A stretch of DNA of 64,000 nt from Sphingosinicella sp. CPCC 101087 (GTDB taxonomy: Bacteria; Pseudomonadota; Alphaproteobacteria; Sphingomonadales; Sphingomonadaceae): positions 1 through 64,000 of the forward strand of contig NZ_SBFF01000009.1 in assembly GCF_004151485.1 (NCBI RefSeq), in the 5' to 3' direction. This document shows, one piece after another, positions 44,006 to 51,343 of the stretch; the first letter of the stretch is position 1, and each line of letters opens with the position of its first letter. The notes beneath the pieces are model-generated. The model was not told the origin of the DNA and made no database searches. It saw only the letters and a list, made by a program, of their open reading frames with translations. A program made the translations under genes and the position numbers.

Positions 44006-46153
44006 TCAGCTTCCCCTGACTTCGAAGGCGAGCGTTGCGCCCGAGATGACGGGGACGAGCCGCTTCTTTGTGATGGTCGTGCCGGACTTGTCGGCTTCGG
44101 CGTTCGAGATGCCCGTCTTCTCGCCCTTGACCTCCTCCTTGCCCCTGCGATCCTCCCTGCCGACCTGCTTGCCGGTCTTGCGGCCGGCCTCCTTCTCCTT
44201 CGATCGTTCCTTCGAGCTGCCTTCCTGCTGGCTGCTGCGGTCGATCTTGACGTCGCTGGAGCCGGTCCGCTCCTCGGACCCTTCCGTCCGGGAGTGGCGC
44301 TCGCCGGTTTCGTCGGTGACCACCGTGCCGGTCGTCGTCGTGGTGAGGTCGATCCACTTGCGCGCGATCTCGCCCTTCAGCGTGCCGCCGATCGAGAAGG
44401 TGCCGTTGGCCTCGATCTTCAGGTTGAGCCCGCTCGCATCGTCGTCGTCGAGGAAGGGGAGGTACTTGAGCCCCCGCTTGACCAGCCCCTTCAGCTTCCC
44501 GAACAGCCCCTTTGAAAGCCTGCCGATCGGGAGCGCCAGTCCGACCAGGTCGCCGATCCCGATCCCCAGCTCTGTAGCGAGCTCGGCCTTGAAGTTGCCG
44601 TCCAGCTTTCCGGAAATCTCGTTGGTGAGGGTGACGGTGGTCTCGGTTCCGGTCTGCTTCGACGTTTCGTTCTTGGTGTCGGTGGCATCGCGCTTGCTGG
44701 TCTCGTCGGTCTTCTCCTGCTTCTTCACGTCCTCGCGCGTTGTGCCCTTCTGCTGCTCCTTGCCGACCTCGCGCCCCTTGGTCTCCCCCGCTTTCTCTCC
44801 CTCGCGCACGACCTCGGTCTCTTCCTCCGAGCGGATCTCGCTGTCGGTGCGCTCGTGATATTCTTTCCGTTCGAGAGACTCTTCGCGGGTCCGGATCTGC
44901 TCCTCCGAATGCTCGGTCATGTTGGCGATCTGATCCTGCTCCATCCCCTCCACTGTGGCGGACAGTTTCACGACGACGGTATGATTGAACGGAGAGATTG
45001 CGGGATAAGGCGCGCTGACCGGTTCGGGCACGCGCGTGTCCGGCGCGACGTCGCCCGACGAATCGATCCGCCCGACCATGAAATCGGCTCGGCCGCTGCC
45101 GTCCTTGCCGCGAGGGTGCTTCATGGCCCGGCGGAGAAGGACTTCCTTGGCGCCCTGCTGGCCCATCGACTCGTTCGAGGCCAACGTCAGCGGCTCGTCG
45201 GCGCCGCTTGGCTTGATCGAGAGATTGTTGAGGAAGATGCCGAGCGGGCCCTTCAGGTCGGGAAGCTTGCTTCCGCCCTTGACGTCATATTCGAAACGCC
45301 AGTCGAGCGGGACCTCGTCATGCATGTGGTCGGCGACGCTGCCGAGCAGCTTGAGCAGCTCATCCTCCTCATCCCCGTGAAAGTCCTCGCGCAGCTTCTT
45401 CGGACCGCCCAGCTGATCCACCAGCCATTCGCGCTCCGGAAGCGTCGCGTCCTTCAGGATCGCGAGGATAGCCTGCTCGTCGTCATTGCCGGTGAAGCCG
45501 GAGATCATCTCCCGGATCAGCGCGAGGCGGACCTCCTTGCTCCGCGACTGGTGCATCTTCTTGGCGACCACCTGGCGGGCCATGTCGTCGCCCTCGCTGC
45601 CGCCGACCGGCTCCTTGGATTTCTCGACCTCGAGCAGATAGACCTTAAGCTCATCGTCGCTGTACGTGCCCTCGCCCACCAGCCGGGCGAACCATTCGCC
45701 CACGCCAAGGCGGCGAACCGTCCGCGGCTCGTCCTCTCCCCGCTCCTTGGCGACGACGTGCGCGAGCTCATGCGTCAGCGCGCCCGTTTCCCCTCCAGGC
45801 AAGGCGATGTGCGAGCCGACCGTGAAGGCGCGCGCGCCGATGCCGGCGGCCGCCACCTTTGCGGACTGGTCGGAATGGATGCGGACGCGGCCGAAATCGT
45901 GTCCGAACGCGGTCTCCATGATGCGGCGCTGCGACGCGGGCAGCGGCTGGCCTGGCGTCCGGGCGACCTGATCAACGGCGGGCGGTGCTGCGAAGTCGCT
46001 GTCGGAGGGATCGTGGCTCACGGCCGGCCTCGACGATAGGCCCAGCTTCCGCTCGGCCGTCCGGGCCCGCGCATCGGCCGCGTGTTCGGCTTGTGCGCCG
46101 TGGCGGCCGACGGTCGTGCGCCCGGGTTCGGCGAAGGCGCGCGTGCCGCTCAT
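44006..46153 (-). CDS. DUF4157 eCIS-associated protein with HELAH metallopeptidase-like motif and charged linkers
   Basis: The 715-residue protein has the eCIS-core DUF4157 domain near the N-terminus (about 70-140: LPASQRRIMETAFGHDFGRV, RIHSD, ARAFTVGSHIALP, THELAHVV) with the HExxH motif at residues 128-132. Residues about 150-400 look globular. Two extremely charged Glu/Lys/Arg/Thr-rich stretches follow (about 410-500 and 605-690), flanking a segment with an amphipathic helix (GRLSKGLFGKLKGLVKRGLK, about 545-564). DUF4157 proteins are strongly linked to eCIS loci and some are toxins or carry toxin domains, so this is the leading cargo candidate. I recognise no known toxin domain in the C-terminal part. 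It could alternatively be structural. Confidence 0.9.
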   Translation of the reverse strand: MSGTRAFAEPGRTTVGRHGAQAEHAADARARTAERKLGLSSRPAVSHDPSDSDFAAPPAVDQVARTPGQPLPASQRRIMETAFGHDFGRVRIHSDQSAKVAAAGIGARAFTVGSHIALPGGETGALTHELAHVVAKERGEDEPRTVRRLGVGEWFARLVGEGTYSDDELKVYLLEVEKSKEPVGGSEGDDMARQVVAKKMHQSRSKEVRLALIREMISGFTGNDDEQAILAILKDATLPEREWLVDQLGGPKKLREDFHGDEEDELLKLLGSVADHMHDEVPLDWRFEYDVKGGSKLPDLKGPLGIFLNNLSIKPSGADEPLTLASNESMGQQGAKEVLLRRAMKHPRGKDGSGRADFMVGRIDSSGDVAPDTRVPEPVSAPYPAISPFNHTVVVKLSATVEGMEQDQIANMTEHSEEQIRTREESLERKEYHERTDSEIRSEEETEVVREGEKAGETKGREVGKEQQKGTTREDVKKQEKTDETSKRDATDTKNETSKQTGTETTVTLTNEISGKLDGNFKAELATELGIGIGDLVGLALPIGRLSKGLFGKLKGLVKRGLKYLPFLDDDDASGLNLKIEANGTFSIGGTLKGEIARKWIDLTTTTTGTVVTDETGERHSRTEGSEERTGSSDVKIDRSSQQEGSSKERSKEKEAGRKTGKQVGREDRRGKEEVKGEKTGISNAEADKSGTTITKKRLVPVISGATLAFEVRGS

Positions 46154-46329
46154 GACCCTTCTCCCCCGGCCGCGCGAGCGATGCGCGTGACGACCGCGCG
46201 CGCCGACGCTCGGTCCGCTGCCCGATCCGGCTCGATCTCTCGCGCGATCATTCGGCGGAATCGGTCGGCGTCGAACCCGGCGCCGACGGACAGGGCGCCG
46301 ATCCGGATCCTGATGTCGCGACCGCTCAT
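46150..46329 (-). CDS. Small 59-residue protein between the eCIS ATPase and DUF4157 genes
   Basis: The frame MSGRDIRIRIGALSVGAGFD...is joined by four-base overlaps to both the ATPase gene stop and the DUF4157 gene start, the same coupling used across the operon, which supports it being a real gene. It is Arg/Ala-rich with no recognised domain. It could be an assembly chaperone or adaptor for the DUF4157 protein; that is speculation from position. Confidence 0.7.
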   Translation of the reverse strand: MSGRDIRIRIGALSVGAGFDADRFRRMIAREIEPDRAADRASARAVVTRIARAAGGEGS

Positions 46330-48176
46330 GCCCGCCTCCGCCCGCGCGCCAGCTGGAGCATCATCTGCGGGGCCCCCAGCTTCGCCCCCTCGGCGCCGAT
46401 CGCGCCCCTTATGTGCTCGGGGCCGATCTTCCGGCCCGCCTCGGCGGCATTGAAGGCCGCATTGAGCGCGATGTTGCGGATGCTGCCGCCGGCAAGCGAC
46501 AGGTGCGAGAGCTCGGCCCAGTCGGGCGAGCCGGCGACGAGCGTGGCCGGCAGGGCTCGACGCCACAATTCCTCCCGCAGGCGCCGATCGGGGAAGGGGA
46601 AATGGACGACGAAGCGGATCCGGCGCAGGAACGCGTCATCGATCGCCGATTTCTGATTGGTGGTCAGGATGGCGAGGCCGCGATAGGCCTCCATCCGCTG
46701 GAGCAGGTAGCTGACCTCGAGATTCGCGTAGCGGTCGTGGCTGTCATGGACTTCGCTGCGCTTGCCGAAGATCGCATCGGCTTCGTCGAACAGCAGAACG
46801 GCGCCGCCCGCCTCGCCCGCGGCGAAGACCCGGTCGATATTCTTCTCGGTCTCGCCGATATATTTGCTTACCACCTGGGACAGGTCGATGTGGAGCAGGT
46901 CCAGGTTCAGCTGCGCCGCGAGGGCCTCCGCGGCGGTCGTCTTGCCCGATCCGCTCGGCCCGGAGAACAGGGTGGTGATGCCGAGGCCGCGGTCGCTCTT
47001 GCCGGCCATTCCCCAGCTTCCATAGACTTTCGCCTGATGGCGCACCTGCGCCCCGATCGCATCGATGGAGCGGCGCTGAGCCTCGGGCAGGACGATATCG
47101 TCGAGCGTCACGGAAGAGATCACCCGTCGCACGATCGGTCCGGCGTCGCGCCGGGTACGCCGCCGCGCCTGGTCCCACGCGCGCTCGACGATGGGGCGCC
47201 TGCCGCGCTCCGCCTTCGCCTCGGCGCCGGCGCTTGCGATCTCCGCCGGGGACAGCGCGAACTGCCAGGCGAGGCGCTCGAGATCCGGGTCGCCGGCATC
47301 GACGTGAAGCGCCCCGGCCCAGAGTATCGCTCGCTCGCGAAAGCTGACAGGCGGGAGCTCGACGCGAAGGAGATCGCGTTGGGTCATGCCAACTCGGCCC
47401 ACCATGAAGAGCGGACCGGAGAAACTGTCGACGAACGGCGCGAGCCAGGGGCTGGGCGCGTCTCCCGGGTCGATGACCGGAACGATCCCCGCAAGGAGCA
47501 GGTCGCGCTCCCATAGTCGCGCACTGTCGCGCAGGGATTCGCCGTCGGCCAGCAGTGCGGTCAGCCCGACCCGATCGGCCGCGGCCTGAGCGACGGCGAG
47601 ACGATCGGACCGGCTGCCCCCGTCCAGCTCGAATGCGGGCACGGGCGAACCTGCACGCAGGCGGCGAGCGAGCTGTTCTGCCAACTCGACATGCGCGCCG
47701 GGCAGGGTCCCGGCTTCGATCGACGCAGCTTCGCGGCTGACGTCGCTGGTCCGCTCGGCGGTCCCGGTGAGCCAATGCAGAAGCGCCGGATCGACTCGAA
47801 GGGGGGCCTGGATGAGAGGTCTGCCCTGCTGAACCTCGATCAGTCGCCAGCGGCGAAGCGACTGGTCGGGTGAGAGCGCGCTCCAGTGCGGTTCGGCCAG
47901 AGTGGCGAAGGCGACCTGCGCCGTCGGAGCGATGCCGGATGCCGCAAGGCCGCCGTCGAGCTCGACCGCCACCGCCATGATCAGCAGTTCCCGCTCGAAG
48001 GCGGTCAGCGACAGACGGTCGGAAAGGAGGTCGATCCTGAACGGCTTGCCCTTGATAGGGGCAGGTGGCTTTGGCTGAGCTCCTTCGCTGTTCGTCATCA
48101 GCGCCGCGACGCGGCCGATCTCCGCCGCGAGATGGTCGCGATTTGCTTCCAGCCAACTGGAACGGGTGCCGCTCAT
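46326..48176 (-). CDS. eCIS AAA+ ATPase (Pvc15-like)
   Basis: The ATG at 48176 overlaps the DUF4255 gene stop and gives 616 residues. The C-terminal AAA+ module has Walker A GPSGSGKTTAAE (about residue 405), Walker B VLLFDEADAIFGKR, sensor-1 LTTNQ and arginine-finger region FLRRIRF. The N-terminal 350 residues form a divergent domain typical of Pvc15/Afp15 (LLSDRLSLTAFERELLIMAV). In Photorhabdus this ATPase is needed for cargo loading or assembly. It is one of the most diagnostic eCIS genes since phages lack it. Confidence 0.95.
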   Translation of the reverse strand: MSGTRSSWLEANRDHLAAEIGRVAALMTNSEGAQPKPPAPIKGKPFRIDLLSDRLSLTAFERELLIMAVAVELDGGLAASGIAPTAQVAFATLAEPHWSALSPDQSLRRWRLIEVQQGRPLIQAPLRVDPALLHWLTGTAERTSDVSREAASIEAGTLPGAHVELAEQLARRLRAGSPVPAFELDGGSRSDRLAVAQAAADRVGLTALLADGESLRDSARLWERDLLLAGIVPVIDPGDAPSPWLAPFVDSFSGPLFMVGRVGMTQRDLLRVELPPVSFRERAILWAGALHVDAGDPDLERLAWQFALSPAEIASAGAEAKAERGRRPIVERAWDQARRRTRRDAGPIVRRVISSVTLDDIVLPEAQRRSIDAIGAQVRHQAKVYGSWGMAGKSDRGLGITTLFSGPSGSGKTTAAEALAAQLNLDLLHIDLSQVVSKYIGETEKNIDRVFAAGEAGGAVLLFDEADAIFGKRSEVHDSHDRYANLEVSYLLQRMEAYRGLAILTTNQKSAIDDAFLRRIRFVVHFPFPDRRLREELWRRALPATLVAGSPDWAELSHLSLAGGSIRNIALNAAFNAAEAGRKIGPEHIRGAIGAEGAKLGAPQMMLQLARGRRRA

Positions 48177-49462
48177 GCCGGCACCGTGATGAACTGTGCC
48201 GGTTCGAAGACCGGCGGTCGCTGCGTGCGATCGATCAGCCAGCTGTCGACGCCGTCGATGCGCAGCCGCGCCGGCTGGCTGCCGGCGGGCAGCGCTTCGA
48301 ACCGGAAATGCAGCTGGTCGGCGGGCGCCGGCAAGGCATCGGTGACGGCCTCGCGGCTGCCGATCGTCAGTGAGACGATCTGGCCCGGCCGCACGCGCGG
48401 AACGACGTCGAGATCGACATCGACGCTGCCGTCGGGCGCGCGCACAATGGCCATTGGCGGCAGGTCCATCACTGGCGCGATGGCGAGGCCGAAGCCGTTG
48501 GTGCGGCGCGGCGCGGGCTCGCCGGCGAGCTGGACGTCCAGCTCGATCGTGAACGGACCGGCACCCCAGTTTGCGGCATCGTTGGGGATCTCGACCTCGA
48601 CCTGCCGGTCGCTGACGCCGGCCGCCGGAACCAGTATGGGATCCTCGAAGCGCGGATTGGTGAAGCGGGCGACCACCGGGTTTCCGCCGAGATGGTGACC
48701 ACGAAGAATGATCGTGTCGCCGAGCCGCGCGCTCGGCTGGCCCAACGGCAAGGTCAGGCCGGCGATGGCCGGATAGGGCGGCACGAGGTCCGGCTGCAGC
48801 GTCACGCCCGTATGCCCGACGCCGAGCGTCAGCACGGGCAGCGGATTGCGCGCTGGCCGCGTCGCCTCGATCAGCAGGACTGTGACGACATAGGCGGCCG
48901 AGCTGCGGAGGCTCGCCGCGCACGCCGTCCAGAGCTTCGACTGATCGTCGAGGCTGAGATAGGCCGGGTTGATTCGGATCTGCTCGAGCTGATCGGCAAG
49001 CCCGGTATTGGCGAGCGACTGGAGGGCGGGCGGCAGATCGCCGCCGATCAGCGGAAGCGAGTCGAGCGCCGTTCGGATCTCCTCGCGGCCGATGACCGGA
49101 TGCTCGTGGAGGATCTGGAGCACGTGGCCGAGCAGGATCTCGGCATGAAGATCGGCCGCGCCATAGGCGCTCACCAGATAGTGCAGATCGATGGCGAGCG
49201 GCGTGTTCGCGACGCGATCGCCGTTCGCGTTGCGGGTCGGCAGAACCTGGTTCGCGAGACCCGTATTGAGGCTGATCCGGTGCATGAACATGTTCAGCAC
49301 CGACTCGCCTTCCTGAATCTCCTCCTCCACCAGATCCGGTGCGCGGGCCCGGACGTTGACGTTGCCGCCGAGAGTGCCGGAAACGTCCGCGTCGATCATG
49401 GCGTCGTTGACCAGGTCGCGCAGGATCTGCGTCACCCCGGCGATGGCGAGTGCCGTGCTCAT
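48173..49462 (-). CDS. eCIS DUF4255 (Pvc16-like) tail-cap protein with IPT/TIG-like extension
   Basis: The ATG at 49462 (MSTALAIAGVTQILRDLVND) starts a 429-residue protein. Residues about 1-190 match DUF4255: VLNMFMHRISLNTGL, LAIDLHYLVSAYGAADLHAE, ILLGHVLQILHEHPVI. This region caps the tube-sheath end. The C-terminal half, absent from short Pvc16 proteins, contains an IPT/TIG-like Ig fold (ARLGDTIILRGHHLGGNPVV) and further beta-rich sequence, so the cap may carry surface-exposed Ig domains. Overlapping starts and stops join it to both neighbours. Confidence 0.9.
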   Translation of the reverse strand: MSTALAIAGVTQILRDLVNDAMIDADVSGTLGGNVNVRARAPDLVEEEIQEGESVLNMFMHRISLNTGLANQVLPTRNANGDRVANTPLAIDLHYLVSAYGAADLHAEILLGHVLQILHEHPVIGREEIRTALDSLPLIGGDLPPALQSLANTGLADQLEQIRINPAYLSLDDQSKLWTACAASLRSSAAYVVTVLLIEATRPARNPLPVLTLGVGHTGVTLQPDLVPPYPAIAGLTLPLGQPSARLGDTIILRGHHLGGNPVVARFTNPRFEDPILVPAAGVSDRQVEVEIPNDAANWGAGPFTIELDVQLAGEPAPRRTNGFGLAIAPVMDLPPMAIVRAPDGSVDVDLDVVPRVRPGQIVSLTIGSREAVTDALPAPADQLHFRFEALPAGSQPARLRIDGVDSWLIDRTQRPPVFEPAQFITVPA

Positions 49463-50136
49463 CGCCGCCCCTCGCGACGGGCTGCGCGATAATCGTCGAG
49501 CGTCAGCATCCGCGCTCTGGCCGGCGCTGGCGAGGCGACCTCGATGCGGCCGATCTCGATCGTCACGCGATCCGGCGCGGCCGGGGCCTGCGGGACGGTC
49601 GAGACAGCAGCGGTCGGCGCCGTCGGTGCGGTGGCCGGTGGCTCGACCCGAGGCACGGCAGCCTTTCCTGCATCGCGACCTTCCTCGCGGACGGGCACGA
49701 GCTTGGCGATGCGCTGCCGCTTCTCCGGCTCGAGCGGCGACCTTGAGGGGCGGCGCGCGGGCCTGAGACCCGCCGACGCGGGCTCGGGGCCCGGGCGGCA
49801 GACCGGCTCCTGCACCGGATCGGGGGCATCCGGCCGAAGGAGCCCGGTCTCGAGGTGCGGTGCGGAGCGCGGGGGCTCGCGGCCGGCTTTCTCGGGATCT
49901 GGCTTCGCTTCCGGCTCCTGCCCCGCCGGCTGATCCGTGCGCGCGGCCCGGACGTCGGCGGCGACGTGACTCTCGCGTCGCATCGCAATCGGTCGCGAGC
50001 TCGCACCGCCCTCTCCCAGCGGCTCGCTTTCCCATGGCTCATCCGCTTCCGGCTCCGCCACCATCGGCGGAGTGATCGGCCGGACGGCACTCTGTCCTTC
50101 GACCACGCGGGCGATGAGGCCGTCCAGCGCGCTCAT
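49459..50136 (-). CDS. Proline-rich, probably disordered eCIS protein
   Basis: The 225-residue protein (MSALDGLIARVVEGQSAVRP) starts by overlapping the zinc-binding gene stop and ends by overlapping the DUF4255 start. Its middle is dominated by Pro, Glu, Arg and Ala without hydrophobic core, and it ends in a conserved-looking segment TIEIGRIEVASPAPARARML-TLDDYRAARREGRR. No family is recognised. Similar low-complexity genes are common between tube and cap genes in eCIS loci; a role in length control or as a scaffold is possible but unproven. The longer frame upstream is a shadow of the neighbouring gene. Confidence 0.7.
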   Translation of the reverse strand: MSALDGLIARVVEGQSAVRPITPPMVAEPEADEPWESEPLGEGGASSRPIAMRRESHVAADVRAARTDQPAGQEPEAKPDPEKAGREPPRSAPHLETGLLRPDAPDPVQEPVCRPGPEPASAGLRPARRPSRSPLEPEKRQRIAKLVPVREEGRDAGKAAVPRVEPPATAPTAPTAAVSTVPQAPAAPDRVTIEIGRIEVASPAPARARMLTLDDYRAARREGRR

Positions 50137-50807
50137 GCCGCCGAAAGCTCCAGATAGGCCGCCCGGCGTGCTTCCGGCAGCTTCAGAATCTCGCTTTCCG
50201 TCCAGCCATAGGCGCAGGCCAGGCGGTGAATCTGGGACAGCAGATGCCGCGCCCGATCTTCCACCTTGGCCCACAGGAAGGCGCCGACGTCGAATCCGAA
50301 CACCGTCTCGGCTCCGCAGTCCGGGCAGGTCACGGCAATCTGGGGATCGAGCAGAGGATCCGCGGCGAGAAGCGCGGCGCCCACCTGCTCGGCCTCGCCC
50401 GCTCCGAGCTCGCCTTTCCCGGCGCACAGTTCGGCAAGGCGGCGCGACGGGTCCGGAGCCGCGACGGCGGCGAGGACATCGTGCGTCGTCGGAAATCGCA
50501 CCGGGACTCGCTCGCCGTCGATCTCGACCAGGATCGGCGCGGTCGGCGGCCCGGACATCAGCATGTCCACGGACGCCGCCACCTCGATCGCGCCACCGCA
50601 GGAATCGCATTCCGCGACGCCGGCCAGATGAGCCCCGGCCATGCCGGCAAAGAGCTCGAGCAGCCGCCGGTCGCGCACACCGATCGGCAACCGCTCGGGT
50701 TCGGCTTCGCCGCCGAGCCTCGCGAGCAAGGTCGCGGCACGCCGCGCCGGCGGCTGCGGCCGCGCATGCGTCCAGGCGTCGAGAAAGAGGCGGGCGCCGT
50801 CGGTCAT
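50133..50807 (-). CDS. eCIS baseplate/hub assembly protein with two CxxC zinc-binding motifs
   Basis: The ATG at 50807 overlaps the tube gene stop, giving 224 residues (MTDGARLFLDAWTHARPQPP). Two cysteine pairs, CDSCG at about residue 78 and CPDCG at about residue 161, would bind zinc. The overall plan (Cys pairs, an acidic/helical C-terminus with SQIHRLACAYGWTESEILKL) resembles the T4 gp26/gp28-like baseplate hub proteins that often lie beside tube genes in Mu-like and eCIS loci. The IHxLA-YGW-xxEIL pattern is the clearest mark of that family. Confidence 0.78.
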   Translation of the reverse strand: MTDGARLFLDAWTHARPQPPARRAATLLARLGGEAEPERLPIGVRDRRLLELFAGMAGAHLAGVAECDSCGGAIEVAASVDMLMSGPPTAPILVEIDGERVPVRFPTTHDVLAAVAAPDPSRRLAELCAGKGELGAGEAEQVGAALLAADPLLDPQIAVTCPDCGAETVFGFDVGAFLWAKVEDRARHLLSQIHRLACAYGWTESEILKLPEARRAAYLELSAA

Positions 50808-51331
50808 AGCGGCTCGGTGAAGCTGGGCTCGGACGGCTCGGTGACTTCGGGATCGCGCTCCCACCCCTCATTCTCGAGCTTCAGGGTCTGGATCGCGATG
50901 GCGCTGGCGCTCGCATCGAGGTCGGGCAGCGACTGGAACTCGGATACCCAGCAGCGGAACAGCTTGTAGGCGATGGCGAGCTGGCCGGCCTCGTTATAGA
51001 CCTCGATGATCAGGTCCTTGCGGAAGTCCTTGAGCGACACTTCCGCCCCCAGTCCCGAACCGAAGTTCCAGACCTTGTTGGCCCATTGCTCGAAATGCTT
51101 GTCATGGGTGACGCCGCGTTCGAGCGTCACGGCTTCATATTTGGTCTGACCGGGCGAGCGGCGGACGCTGCTTGGATCGCCGCCTTCGCGATGTTCGACC
51201 ACCTCGGTGGTGCGCTTGAGCGCGCTCACCTTGCTGATGCCGGCGACATAGTCGCCGCCGACCTCGCGGACGCGGAACTTGAAGCTCTTGTAGGGATCGA
51301 AGCGTTGCGCGTTGACCGTGAACCTGGCCAT
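50804..51331 (-). CDS. eCIS inner tube protein (phage tail tube, gp19-like)
   Basis: The 175-residue protein has the Pvc1/gp19 tube pattern: DPYKSFKFRVREVGGDYVAG, SKVSALKRTTEVVEHREGGD, PGQTKYEAVTLERGVTHDKH, FEQWANKVW, and KDLIIEVYNEAGQLAIAYKL. It is 12 bases downstream of the sheath gene. Only one tube gene is present, whereas Photorhabdus cassettes have two or three. The C-terminus is extended by an acidic tail. Confidence 0.94.
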   Translation of the reverse strand: MARFTVNAQRFDPYKSFKFRVREVGGDYVAGISKVSALKRTTEVVEHREGGDPSSVRRSPGQTKYEAVTLERGVTHDKHFEQWANKVWNFGSGLGAEVSLKDFRKDLIIEVYNEAGQLAIAYKLFRCWVSEFQSLPDLDASASAIAIQTLKLENEGWERDPEVTEPSEPSFTEPL

Positions 51332-51343
51332 GGCCGTCTCTCC

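Noticed and set aside
30107-45039. Long plus-strand open frames opposite the eCIS genes (for example 30107-31906, 32078-33751, 35564-37372, 44855-46039)
   Set aside because: They are antisense shadows typical of high-GC coding DNA: Arg/Asp/Gly/His-rich products with no domains, lying fully within well-supported minus-strand genes.
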